Shown piece after piece: positions 53,239-62,745 of a stretch of DNA of 64,000 bases (within the stretch, counting starts at the first letter, position 1; every line of letters begins with the position of its first letter). Source of the DNA: Arenibacter echinorum (GTDB lineage: Bacteria; Bacteroidota; Bacteroidia; Flavobacteriales; Flavobacteriaceae); NCBI RefSeq assembly GCF_003259375.1, contig NZ_QLLN01000004.1:124001-188000 (forward strand), in the 5' to 3' direction. The notes under the pieces were generated by a model. That model was not told where the DNA came from. It saw only the letters and a list, made by a program, of their open reading frames with translations, and did not search any database. The translations under genes were made by a program, and so were the position numbers.

Positions 53239-54489
53239 ATGAAAAACTATACTCTTATAGGCCCCTTTACGCAAATCTTGACCATGGCAGGCCTACCGCT
53301 AAAAGGACCCCTATCCGACGAGCAATTACCGATATTGGAAAATGGGGGTATTATTATGATGGATGAAAAAATTCACGCCATAGGACCTTATCCTGAAATA
53401 CAAGCGGAAGCAAACCTCCTAAATGCCGAAAATATACATATCCAATCCAACATGGTATGCCTTCCTGGCTTAATAGATGCCCATACCCATATTTGCTTTG
53501 GCGGAAGCAGGGCCAAGGACTATGCCCTACGCAATTCCGGCAAAACCTATCTCGAAATTGCCAAATCCGGTGGTGGAATCTGGGATACCGTTACCGAAAC
53601 TAGAAAGGCCACTAAAATCTCCCTAATAGAGGGTGTCAAAAAAAGAGCGGACAGACATTTGACCCATGGAGTGACCACTATAGAAGTAAAAAGTGGCTAC
53701 GGACTTTCGCTACAGGAGGAACTAAAAATGCTGAGGGCTATTGCACAAGCCAATGAAGAATGCCAGCCCGACCTGATTCCTACCTGCTTGGCGGCACATA
53801 TGGTCCCCAAAGATTACCAGGGAAGTCCAGCAGATTATCTATCGGAAATCAGCACTTTACTGTTTCCAATTTTAAAAAAGGAAAAGTTAGCCAATAGAAT
53901 CGATGCCTTTTTGGAGGAAGGGGCCTTTTCCCTTTCTTTGATAGCTCCCTATTTTGAAAAGGCAAGGGAAATGGGATTTGATATTACCGTACATGCCGAC
54001 CAATTTTCGACAGGTGGTAGTGATGTTGCAGTTAAATATAAGGCAGTAAGTGCAGACCATTTGGAAGCCAGTACAGAAATAGAAATTCAGCTACTGGCCA
54101 AAAGCAATACCGTGGCCACTGCCTTGCCCGGTGCCTCTATAGGATTGGGTTGCAACTATGCCCCTTCCCGCCGATTGTTGGATGCTGGAGCAGCCTTGGC
54201 TATTGCAAGTGATTGGAATCCAGGTTCCGCCCCAATGGGCAATTTATTGCTTCAGGCCGCTGTTCTGGGCGCCTCTGAAAAACTCTCCAATACCGAGGTG
54301 TTGGCCGGGATTACTTTTAGGGCAGCTGCGGCTTTGAACTTAAAGGATCGCGGTATACTACAAACTGGATTATTAGCAGATCTTATTGCATTTCCAACCA
54401 AGGATTACAAAGAAATTCTTTACCAGCAAGGAATGATGCCACCTTCCCTTGTCTGCAAAAAGGGAAAATTAGCAGTCGGCAATAACTAA
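53239..54489 (+). CDS. hutI: Imidazolonepropionase
   Basis: A 416-residue amidohydrolase. Metal ligands H82 and H84 (DAHTHICFGGSR), VTTIEVKSGYGL, AAHMVPKDY, VHADQFS, ADHLE and ASDWNPGS are all in place. It hydrolyses imidazolone propionate to formiminoglutamate. 51 bp after hutH and 15 bp before hutU. Confidence 0.96.
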   Translation: MKNYTLIGPFTQILTMAGLPLKGPLSDEQLPILENGGIIMMDEKIHAIGPYPEIQAEANLLNAENIHIQSNMVCLPGLIDAHTHICFGGSRAKDYALRNSGKTYLEIAKSGGGIWDTVTETRKATKISLIEGVKKRADRHLTHGVTTIEVKSGYGLSLQEELKMLRAIAQANEECQPDLIPTCLAAHMVPKDYQGSPADYLSEISTLLFPILKKEKLANRIDAFLEEGAFSLSLIAPYFEKAREMGFDITVHADQFSTGGSDVAVKYKAVSADHLEASTEIEIQLLAKSNTVATALPGASIGLGCNYAPSRRLLDAGAALAIASDWNPGSAPMGNLLLQAAVLGASEKLSNTEVLAGITFRAAAALNLKDRGILQTGLLADLIAFPTKDYKEILYQQGMMPPSLVCKKGKLAVGNN

Positions 54490-54504
54490 AAAAGGACCCG
54501 AACG

Positions 54505-56520
54505 ATGACGAAAGAAAATTTAAAAACTCAAATACTTCAGGGTATTCCACAAGAATTGCCTGCCAAAAAAGTCTATCCCAAGCATGCCAATAGAGCTCCC
54601 AAACGTAAGGATATCCTCTCCTTAGAGGAGAAAAAATTGGCCATACGCAATGCCTTGCGCTATTTTCCTCCGGATTGGCATGAAATACTCGCTAAGGAAT
54701 TTGCAGTGGAATTGAATACTCTGGGGAGGATATACATGTATCGCTTTAAACCAGATTATCCCATTTATGCCAGACCAATTGATCATTATCCCGCCAAAAG
54801 TACACAGGCAGCCAGTATAATGCTGATGGTACAAAACAATTTAGACCCCCAAGTAGCACAACATCCCGAAGAACTTATAACCTATGGGGGCAATGGTGCC
54901 GTTTTTCAGAATTGGGCGCAGTATCTTTTGACCATGCAGTATCTGGCCAATATGACCAACGAACAAACCCTGCACATTTATTCCGGGCATCCCATGGGGC
55001 TATTTCCTTCCTCCAAAGAGGCCCCTAGAGTGGTGGTCACCAACGGAATGATGATCCCCAACTACTCCAAGCAGGATGACTGGGAAAAGTATAATGCCCT
55101 AGGGGTTACCCAATACGGACAAATGACGGCAGGGTCCTATATGTATATCGGGCCGCAAGGAATAGTTCATGGCACTACCATTACCGTCCTGAATGCCTTT
55201 AGAAAAGTCTTACAAAAAGAGGAATCCTCCAAAGGGAAAATATTCCTCACTTCAGGATTGGGGGGTATGAGCGGAGCCCAGCCCAAGGCGGGAAATATTG
55301 CCGGCTGTATAACCATTTGTGCGGAGGTAAACAGAGCTGCTGCACAAAAAAGACACCAGCAAGGCTGGGTAGATGAGCTTTTGGAAGACCTGGACCAATT
55401 GGTAAATCGAACCAGACAGGCCATTCAAAAAGAGGAAGTTGTTTCCTTGGCCTACATTGGCAACATTGTTGATGTCTGGGAACGATTTGACCAGGAAAAC
55501 ATATTCATTCATTTGGGTTCCGATCAGACCTCCCTTCATAACCCATGGTCAGGGGGATATTATCCCGCTGGCCTAACGTTTGAAGAATCTAATCAGCTTA
55601 TGAGGATCAATCCTGAATCTTTTAAGCAAAAAGTACAGGCTTCACTAAGAAGACAGGTTGCCGCCATTAACAAACATACCTCCAAAGGGACTTACTTTTT
55701 TGATTATGGCAATGCCTTTCTATTGGAGGCTTCAAGAGCTGGAGCGGAAATAATGGCTGAAAATGGGCAGGAATTTAGATACCCCTCTTACGTGCAAGAT
55801 ATTTTAGGTCCTATGTGTTTCGATTACGGATTTGGACCCTTTAGATGGGTATGCACCTCGGGAGACCCCATGGATTTGCAAAAGACCGATGATATTGCAC
55901 TGCAAACTTTGGAAGAAATCAAGATTAACGCACCCGCTGAGATTCGACAGCAAATAAAGGACAATATAAAATGGATCCGGGAAGCCTCATCCAATAAATT
56001 GGTCGTAGGATCACAGGCCCGAATTTTATATGCAGATGCAGAGGGTAGGGCCGAAATAGCATTAGCCTTCAACGCTGCTATAAACTCCCGAGTAATCAGT
56101 GCGCCTATTGTTTTGGGACGGGACCACCATGATGTTGGTGGTACAGATTCTCCCTTTAGGGAAACGAGCAATATTTATGACGGCAGTAAGTTTACTGCAG
56201 ATATGGCTATTCACAATGTCATAGGCGATAGTTTTAGGGGCGCCACATGGGTATCCATTCACAATGGTGGTGGTGTAGGTTGGGGAGAAGTCATCAACGG
56301 TGGTTTCGGTTTAGTCCTGGATGGTTCCGATGACGCCGCGAGGCGCTTAAAAAACATGCTTTTCTACGATGTAAATAATGGGATATCCCGAAGAAGTTGG
56401 GCCAGAAATAAAGAAGCATTATTTGCAATAAAACGGGAAATGGCCCGCACACCGGAATTAAAGGTTATTTTACCAAATTTGGTGGAAGATGACTTAATCA
56501 ATGATTTGTTCAATTACTGA
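54505..56520 (+). CDS. hutU: Urocanate hydratase, long form
   Basis: A 671-residue urocanase, longer than the roughly 555-residue Pseudomonas/Bacillus form and close to animal-type length, with an extended N-terminus and internal insertions. Motifs: TYGGNGAVFQNWAQY, YSGHPMGLFPSS, SYMYIGPQGIVHGT, GLGGMSGAQPKA, GDPMDL and FNAAINSRVISAPIVLGRDHHD. It binds NAD+ and converts urocanate to imidazolone propionate. Last gene of the contiguous hut run. Confidence 0.95.
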   Translation: MTKENLKTQILQGIPQELPAKKVYPKHANRAPKRKDILSLEEKKLAIRNALRYFPPDWHEILAKEFAVELNTLGRIYMYRFKPDYPIYARPIDHYPAKSTQAASIMLMVQNNLDPQVAQHPEELITYGGNGAVFQNWAQYLLTMQYLANMTNEQTLHIYSGHPMGLFPSSKEAPRVVVTNGMMIPNYSKQDDWEKYNALGVTQYGQMTAGSYMYIGPQGIVHGTTITVLNAFRKVLQKEESSKGKIFLTSGLGGMSGAQPKAGNIAGCITICAEVNRAAAQKRHQQGWVDELLEDLDQLVNRTRQAIQKEEVVSLAYIGNIVDVWERFDQENIFIHLGSDQTSLHNPWSGGYYPAGLTFEESNQLMRINPESFKQKVQASLRRQVAAINKHTSKGTYFFDYGNAFLLEASRAGAEIMAENGQEFRYPSYVQDILGPMCFDYGFGPFRWVCTSGDPMDLQKTDDIALQTLEEIKINAPAEIRQQIKDNIKWIREASSNKLVVGSQARILYADAEGRAEIALAFNAAINSRVISAPIVLGRDHHDVGGTDSPFRETSNIYDGSKFTADMAIHNVIGDSFRGATWVSIHNGGGVGWGEVINGGFGLVLDGSDDAARRLKNMLFYDVNNGISRRSWARNKEALFAIKREMARTPELKVILPNLVEDDLINDLFNY

Positions 56521-56672
56521 TATCATTATCAACAAAAATTTATTATCAATTCCTTCGGAGTAGAAATAGCCTCTTTTGTTGAATTCAGTCCCCAATTATC
56601 TTTCTTGACAGTTTTCAAATGCCATATTAATAGCGGCGGGCCAAGGGTGAAACTTTTCTTATAAACTAAACG

Positions 56673-58727
56673 CTAAGGAGTTTCTAAGGGAAGGTTTTCC
56701 TTAACCCATACAAGATTATTTTTGGCTCGTTCAAATGTTGGGTCAATTTGCAATGCTTTGGTTAGAGCCGCTATGGCCTCTTTACGGTTCTTCAAAGCCA
56801 TATAGGCACTTCCTATATTATTATAGGCAAATTTATTTTCTGAGTCCAATTCCAATGCTTTCTCCGCTGCAAGAATACATTTTTCATATAGCTGAAGATT
56901 ATAATATTCCAAACTTAAATCAATATAATTTCCCACAGAAGGATTTTTTTCTACCAACTCTTCAGCCGATTTTAACGAATCCTTCTCTGTGTTTTTATTA
57001 GTCAGGTAAAAGTTGGCGAATGAATCTCCGGGCGTTATTTTTAAAGTTTCATCAACTAATGCTTCTAAATTTTCATATTCATGCAAACTGTCATATATTT
57101 TCATTAATAGATGCCTCGTTTTCAAATCGAGCTTACTTAATGAAAAAGCCATTTTCGCATTGGACAAGGCCTCCTGAAGGCGACCTTTCTTAAAAAGGAA
57201 TTCAGCATAAAAATGATAACTTCGAGGATACTTGGACCCATATTCAATTGCTTTTTTATAATAGTTTTCAGCTACCTCTGGTTTATTCAGTTCATTGTTA
57301 ACTATGGCCAGATTTATATATAAAGTTGAATAATACGGGGTATAGATAAGGGCTCTTGTAAAATAATCCAATGCTATATCGTATTTACCTATGGCCATTT
57401 GAGTTAAACCATAATTCATTAGTCCCCGTCCGTTTTGTGGGCTCTTTATAGTTACATCTTTCCATAAGCTTTCTTCTGAATGCCAGACTTCGTTACGTTG
57501 TCTTGTTCCTGTTATAAAAGCTGAGAGAACAATAACACCTAATAGTAGTACGCCGTATTTATAAATAGGTTTTGTATTTATGGTTGATTGACGGTTGATT
57601 ATTAAAACTCCGATTGACCAAGCAACACTTAGCGATAATCCTACAAATGGAAAAAACATACGATGATCATTGGTAACCTCAGCAAGCGGTAGAAAACTCG
57701 AGGTAGGTATCAGAGAAATAAAAAACCAAATAATTCCAAAAGCTATGGGCTTGGTTTCTGCTTTTTTTGAGGTCTTGAATGCTATTACCATCATGGCAAC
57801 AATAAAAGCAAGTCCCGCAAAAATTCGTTCATCAAACAAATTTGAAAAAGCTACCCAGTCAGTGTCGGCAGATAAATTAGTTGGAATGAAAAAGGTAAAG
57901 AAGTAACGGAATAAAACCCAAGGTTGAGTAATCAAATAATTCAATGTTGAAGTGCCACCTGGTTCAAATGCTGAATTTTGCATTTTTACAACAAAAAGAC
58001 CCAAAAGGCCACAAACGAGAAAAGCAGGCAATGTTTGAAGAAATGCTTTCTTGATAACAGCCATTCCTTTTTTGCTAAAAATTTCGAACAAAGAATTTTC
58101 AGATTCAAATAGCAGCACGTAGAAAAATAAAATCGGAGCAAACATAGTTGCAGGTTCTTTGATAAGAATTCCGATTATTAATGGAACTAAATACAAAAAA
58201 AACTTACGCTTTACAGGATAGGCAATGTATACGTAGAATGCTGCAACTACACATAGCGTGGACAAAGAATCGCCCCGTTGATAGATATAATTTATCGTTT
58301 CTGCATTTGCAGGATGAAGTCCGTAAATAGCTACGGCGAAAAGTGCAAAATAATCCAACCATTCGCTTTGAGTAATTTTAGATAGTATTTCTCTGAACAG
58401 TAAAAACATGATTATCAGTTGAACCAAAAACCAAATAAACGTACTCAAGTGGAAATAAAAAGGGTTGTAACCTTTTCCTATATAATAGTCAATTGCTAAA
58501 GATGTCATTGTCAGGGGTCTATATACCTGATGGGTAGCCAAAGTAGAAGAGGTAGTGGCATCTTTGAAAAAAGATGGAATGTTTTTTATGTCTTGAACAT
58601 ATGGATTATCTACTATTTGATTAAAGTCATCAAATACAAAACCATTGTCAAAGTGGTTTGTGTAGGTGAGGGTAACAGCTATTAATATAAGCAACAATAG
58701 CAGTAGATTTTGTATTCTTTTATTCAT
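56673..58727 (-). CDS. Multi-TM protein with C-terminal TPRs (TMTC-like)
   Basis: A 684-residue protein. The N-terminal two thirds have about eleven hydrophobic helices, with FDNGFVFDDFNQIVDNPYVQD and TTSSTLATHQVYRPLTMTSLAIDYYIG loops typical of the O-mannosyltransferase-like TMTC/DUF1736 group. The C-terminal part (about 450-680) has TPR repeats (YDIALDYFTRALIYTPYYSTLYINLA, KFAYNNIGSAYMALKNRKEAIAALTKALQIDP). It may transfer a sugar to secreted proteins. Together with the GT2 and methyltransferase genes it forms an AT-rich island. Confidence 0.8.
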   Translation of the reverse strand: MNKRIQNLLLLLLILIAVTLTYTNHFDNGFVFDDFNQIVDNPYVQDIKNIPSFFKDATTSSTLATHQVYRPLTMTSLAIDYYIGKGYNPFYFHLSTFIWFLVQLIIMFLLFREILSKITQSEWLDYFALFAVAIYGLHPANAETINYIYQRGDSLSTLCVVAAFYVYIAYPVKRKFFLYLVPLIIGILIKEPATMFAPILFFYVLLFESENSLFEIFSKKGMAVIKKAFLQTLPAFLVCGLLGLFVVKMQNSAFEPGGTSTLNYLITQPWVLFRYFFTFFIPTNLSADTDWVAFSNLFDERIFAGLAFIVAMMVIAFKTSKKAETKPIAFGIIWFFISLIPTSSFLPLAEVTNDHRMFFPFVGLSLSVAWSIGVLIINRQSTINTKPIYKYGVLLLGVIVLSAFITGTRQRNEVWHSEESLWKDVTIKSPQNGRGLMNYGLTQMAIGKYDIALDYFTRALIYTPYYSTLYINLAIVNNELNKPEVAENYYKKAIEYGSKYPRSYHFYAEFLFKKGRLQEALSNAKMAFSLSKLDLKTRHLLMKIYDSLHEYENLEALVDETLKITPGDSFANFYLTNKNTEKDSLKSAEELVEKNPSVGNYIDLSLEYYNLQLYEKCILAAEKALELDSENKFAYNNIGSAYMALKNRKEAIAALTKALQIDPTFERAKNNLVWVKENLPLETP

Positions 58728-58797
58728 AAGTTTTCATTAGAATTAAGTGGCTATCGATAAACTTCCTTATGGTTAAATACTATAAATGACTTAATTA

Positions 58798-59994
58798 TTA
58801 TACCCCATCCAAAAATTTAACGTTTTGGATAGTTCCGATAATACTTGAAAGGAAACTCAAAAAAATTGTCTGAATACCTATAATTATCATCACTATCGAT
58901 GGAATCAAAATTCTGAATGATGCGCTCAGGTCGGTTATCCGGCCATAATCGTCCTGTCTCCAGTTCAAAAATAAATCTAAACTTAAATAAAAACCAACAA
59001 CGAATATGAATAAGCCTGTAAGCACTCCTTTTTCAAGGTTAAAAAAGCTAAATATATTCAAGAAGCTTTTTTTAATTGGAATCAGACCTTGATTAATTGC
59101 ATAAATTGTACTGAGATATGAAAAACTTAGCATCTGATAACTTAATACCATTCCGGCCCCACAATAGGTTAGTGTATGTAAATCAAACGTCAATTTATTG
59201 GCATGGATAGGATTCATGCTTATTATTACAAATAGAATTGTTGAAATCAAAAACAAGATCAATCCCGGGTAAAAGAATAACCATTTGGGGCTGTACATTA
59301 ATAAAAATTTCAAATGTCTCCACCCGTCTCTCCATGTTCTTAAATGGGGAGGTCGGCTTCTACCATCTTTCGATAATATTGTTGGTACTTCTGTAATTTT
59401 TAATTTAAAAATGCTTGCTTTGACAATCATTTCGGAAGCGAATTCCATTCCTGTTGTCCTTAGTTCAAGTTTTTGAATACTTTCTTTTTTAAATCCTCTT
59501 AATCCGCAATGAAAATCCCTTATTTTAATTTTAAAAAAAAGTCGTCCAATGAATGAAAGAACCGGATTACCCAGGTATTTATGTAAAAAAGGCATCGCCC
59601 CTTTTTCAATACCCCCTTTGAACCTGTTGCCCATTACTAAATCATCCCCCTCTCTTAATTTTAACACAAATGGCATCAGGTTCGAAAAATCATAGCTGTC
59701 ATCGGCATCTCCCATAATTATAAATTTGCCTTTTGAAGCTTCGATAGCTCCCATTAACGCCGCCCCGTACCCTTTTTTATCAATATGTACAACCTGAGCC
59801 CCGTTTCTCTGGCATATTTCAATAGAGCCATCCGTACTTCCATTATCGCCGACTACAACCTCTCCAGATATATTATTTTCTATTAATGAATTTTTTGCTT
59901 TTTTTATACATATTTCTATCGTTTCCGCTTCATTTAAACATGGAATTACTATAGATAATTCAATATTTTTTTTCTGTTCAACCATAGGTTTCAT
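58798..59994 (-). CDS. GT2-family glycosyltransferase with membrane tail
   Basis: A 398-residue protein. The N-terminal GT-A domain has VIPCLNEAETI, VVGDNGSTDGS and the metal site D96-A-D98 (GDADDSYD), as in dolichol/undecaprenyl-phosphate sugar synthases. About four helices follow (about 235-390). It probably charges a polyprenyl carrier with a sugar. It is 53 bp after the methyltransferase gene in the same run. Confidence 0.9.
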   Translation of the reverse strand: MKPMVEQKKNIELSIVIPCLNEAETIEICIKKAKNSLIENNISGEVVVGDNGSTDGSIEICQRNGAQVVHIDKKGYGAALMGAIEASKGKFIIMGDADDSYDFSNLMPFVLKLREGDDLVMGNRFKGGIEKGAMPFLHKYLGNPVLSFIGRLFFKIKIRDFHCGLRGFKKESIQKLELRTTGMEFASEMIVKASIFKLKITEVPTILSKDGRSRPPHLRTWRDGWRHLKFLLMYSPKWLFFYPGLILFLISTILFVIISMNPIHANKLTFDLHTLTYCGAGMVLSYQMLSFSYLSTIYAINQGLIPIKKSFLNIFSFFNLEKGVLTGLFIFVVGFYLSLDLFLNWRQDDYGRITDLSASFRILIPSIVMIIIGIQTIFLSFLSSIIGTIQNVKFLDGV

Positions 59995-60047
59995 TTTTTG
60001 AAAGTTAAATGCAGTACATTTTTGCTACTAAATTTTTTTAGTTCCTT

Positions 60048-60623
60048 TTATTTGAAATTTTCCGGCTCAAGACGTTCAAATACAAACAAATTATTTAATC
60101 CAAATTGAAATTTTCGTTTCTTCACGAGCTTAAAAAACGGAGCCCTAAAAATCTGTTCTGTATGTTCGGGTATAAAGCCGTAATGCTCTTCCAAACTCAT
60201 GCCATCAATCAATTTCAATTTGAGTAAAATGTCAAGGATGTAATCTACTTGTGGTGAAGGAACCGTAATAATAAGTCGACCATTAGGTTTTAGAAACTTA
60301 TAGCAGCTTAATGCCATTGGGGTTTGCTGGGAAGATGGAATGTGCTCTAATACTGCCAACATCGTTATAATGTTGAATGTTTCCTCTTGAGGACAAGCTT
60401 GCGGAAAATAACCTGGGTATAAAGTATAAAGGTCCTTTTCAATTATTTCCTTTAAAGTTGGATCAACACCTACGCTTTTCCCTATTAATGTTCTAAGTTT
60501 TTCAAACATTATTCCATCCGCACTTCCAATATCCAAAATACTATCATTATTCCTAATATAGGCCTTAGCTTTCTTAATACGCATATTTCGTAAATAGCGG
60601 TCCAATAACTTCATAGTAAACAA
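60048..60623 (-). CDS. Class I SAM-dependent methyltransferase
   Basis: A 191-residue methyltransferase with motif I DIGSADG (residues 31-37), SVGVDPTLKEI, and the MLAVLEHIPSSQQTP post-I region. It most likely modifies a lipid or glycan precursor in this island. Adjacent to the GT2 gene. Confidence 0.85.
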   Translation of the reverse strand: MFTMKLLDRYLRNMRIKKAKAYIRNNDSILDIGSADGIMFEKLRTLIGKSVGVDPTLKEIIEKDLYTLYPGYFPQACPQEETFNIITMLAVLEHIPSSQQTPMALSCYKFLKPNGRLIITVPSPQVDYILDILLKLKLIDGMSLEEHYGFIPEHTEQIFRAPFFKLVKKRKFQFGLNNLFVFERLEPENFK

Positions 60624-60861
60624 ATTTTGTGGTGAATTATTCTATTCGATTGCAAAGCACGTAGTATGTTCAGCTGATTCATAAACTTTGCCCTGTAAAT
60701 CTGGCCAACGGCCTGTAAATTATCAAGTTTATACAAATAGATACCTATTTGAGCAAGTGGTTGTGACATATTTCCAATTAGCACTAAAATTCATTTAATA
60801 GTTGGACTGGTCCAATATTCAATCATCTACAGTCTCATTCAGAAAATGAAGATTCTTATTA

Positions 60862-61011
60862 TCAGTTTCTATATCCATACTTTTTCTCAAACCGAAATAT
60901 GGAGCCAAAGTTATGTGCGTAAATCCAGTCTTTAAACTTCTGGCCATTATTACCCCAGCTATAATCAAGTTTTGCGAAACTCCAAGACAAAGGATAAATA
61001 TAGACCTTATT
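60862..61011 (-). pseudogene. Coding-like fragment, unassigned
   Basis: On the minus strand a 49-codon frame ending in TGA-TAA reads like the end of a real protein: LSWSFAKLDYSWGNNGQKFK followed by DWIYAHNFGSIFRFEKKYGY. The frame is closed by a TGA just upstream and has no start codon. The family is not recognised. Confidence 0.35.
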
Positions 61012-61276
61012 TCAAGTGAAAACCGCATTAAAATTCATTTTCCTTTTGTCCTTATTGAATTGTTCGCCGTGTCCAAAATTCAAAATAACAAATAAATTAT
61101 CGACATACAAAGCGGGCACAAACAATCATTGATGACAGTGGCTTGCCTAAAAAACATATCGATTCAATTTATTGACCTATTGATATTAGACCAGAAAAGT
61201 ATATTCCGTTCTAAAAATCCAATTCTGAATTTAGGAGACTAATAGCAATCTAGAGAGTCTCAATTTCGTCTAATAA

Positions 61277-61543
61277 AAAACCATTGAATCCTTTAAACAC
61301 TCATATAACCTGGAATCCAGAAGTACATGTACCGATAATTTTTTATGGAGGTATTTGCGGGAGGAACTAAAAAATTTTGGAAAGCAAACGATTGCAGTAG
61401 ATATTCCATATTACATTACCTCCATAAACACCTTTGCCCCTACAGCTACCAATATGACCGTTACCCTATCCATTATCTTAGGCTTTCAGCTTATCCTTCA
61501 GGCCATACAATACGACATAATCAATACCCCGAAAACACATTAA
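61277..61543 (+). pseudogene. Coding-like fragment, possible membrane C-terminus
   Basis: An 88-codon open frame without a usable ATG reads like a C-terminal end: REELKNFGKQTIAVDIPYYI, a polar turn, then VTLSIILGFQLILQAIQYDI and INTPKTH. The final hydrophobic helix with the short tail resembles the C-termini of membrane glycosyltransferases, but this is not certain. Confidence 0.4.
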
Positions 61544-61725
61544 AAGACAAAGACTTTCTTACAAAAAATATTGCGGTTCAGTTGCTCCTGTCCAAGGGAA
61601 AAACACTAATATTGATAACGATATTTTCTAGGATAGCGAATAAGTTATTCAACCATACTGTTCAAAGTTCACGGAGTATCGATGAATTGGTCAACTAGGG
61701 CATCAACCTTTAAAATTCAGTAAAA

Positions 61726-62697
61726 ATGCATACCTATTCCAAAACGGACCCTTTACTTTGGACAGGACGCAAGTCTGGCCAACAGCTTTATCTTCATGAA
61801 AAGGTGATTTGCGTTGATCTTAATTCCGAGGAAATCCCGAGCATAAATGAAAAGTCTTGGGCAATACTGGGATATGCCTGCGATGAGGGCGTAAAAAGAA
61901 ATGAAGGGAGAATTGGTGCTGCTTTGGGCCCAGATGCCATCCGTAAACAGCTCGCCAAACTCCCAAACCACCTTACGGAAAACACTTTATTGATAGATAC
62001 GGGAACGGTAGATTGCAAGGATGGCGATTTAAAAAAAACACAGACCGTCTTGTCGCGTACCGTCTCGCAACTGCTTAAGAAAAACACTTTCCCCATTCTT
62101 TTGGGAGGAGGACATGACATTGCTTATGGCCATTATAACGGTTTAAAAAAGTATCTCGCCACGGAAGGCAATAGTAAATCCATTGGCATCATTAATTTTG
62201 ACGCCCATTTCGATTTACGAAGTAATCAAACCAATAATAATTCCGGCACACCCTTTTATCAAATTGCACAAGAATGCGAACTGGACCAGTCAAAATTCCG
62301 TTATATGTGTTTGGGAATCCGCGAAGATGCCAATAACAGGACCCTTTATGACACAGCAAAGGACCTAGGCGTCTCCTATTTTGAAAAAACAAACTTCAAC
62401 CTCCTACATTTTAATAAAATAAAGGATAAAATAGCGCAATTTACCAAGGAGGTGGATTATGTATACACCACAATAGATTTGGACGGATTTTCCTCAGCCT
62501 ACGCGCCTGGCGTAAGTGCCGCTTCCCCAATGGGTTTCTCCCCGGAAATTGTCCTGGAATGCCTGCAAGTTATAATTGCATCAAAAAAAATGATAAGCCT
62601 CGATATCGCTGAAATGAATCCCACTTACGATATTGACCATCAAACGGCAAAATTGGCCGCTTCCCTTGTTCATTTCGTGATCCACCAAAGCCAATAA
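61726..62697 (+). CDS. hutG: Formimidoylglutamase
   Basis: A 323-residue arginase-family hydrolase. Manganese ligands are H130 (GGGHD), D159, H161 and D163 (DAHFDLR), D251 and D253 (TIDLDGF). It converts formiminoglutamate to glutamate and formamide, the last step of this form of the hut pathway. Its place about 5.2 kb from hutU on the same strand is unusual and is explained by the inserted island. Confidence 0.93.
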   Translation: MHTYSKTDPLLWTGRKSGQQLYLHEKVICVDLNSEEIPSINEKSWAILGYACDEGVKRNEGRIGAALGPDAIRKQLAKLPNHLTENTLLIDTGTVDCKDGDLKKTQTVLSRTVSQLLKKNTFPILLGGGHDIAYGHYNGLKKYLATEGNSKSIGIINFDAHFDLRSNQTNNNSGTPFYQIAQECELDQSKFRYMCLGIREDANNRTLYDTAKDLGVSYFEKTNFNLLHFNKIKDKIAQFTKEVDYVYTTIDLDGFSSAYAPGVSAASPMGFSPEIVLECLQVIIASKKMISLDIAEMNPTYDIDHQTAKLAASLVHFVIHQSQ

Positions 62698-62745
62698 TAT
62701 TGTATGTTCTTTTAACCCATTATTAATCCCAACAAGGAACAAGCC

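Larger units (their letters stand above)
60624..61725. other. Gene-poor region with broken coding fragments
   Basis: This 1.1-kb stretch has no intact gene of convincing size. It has at least two coding-like fragments, listed separately (60862-61011 and 61277-61543), in opposite orientations. The rest, including 61012-61276 and 61544-61725, holds nothing recognisable. It separates the glycan-type island from hutG and looks like a site of past gene loss or insertion. Confidence 0.5.
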
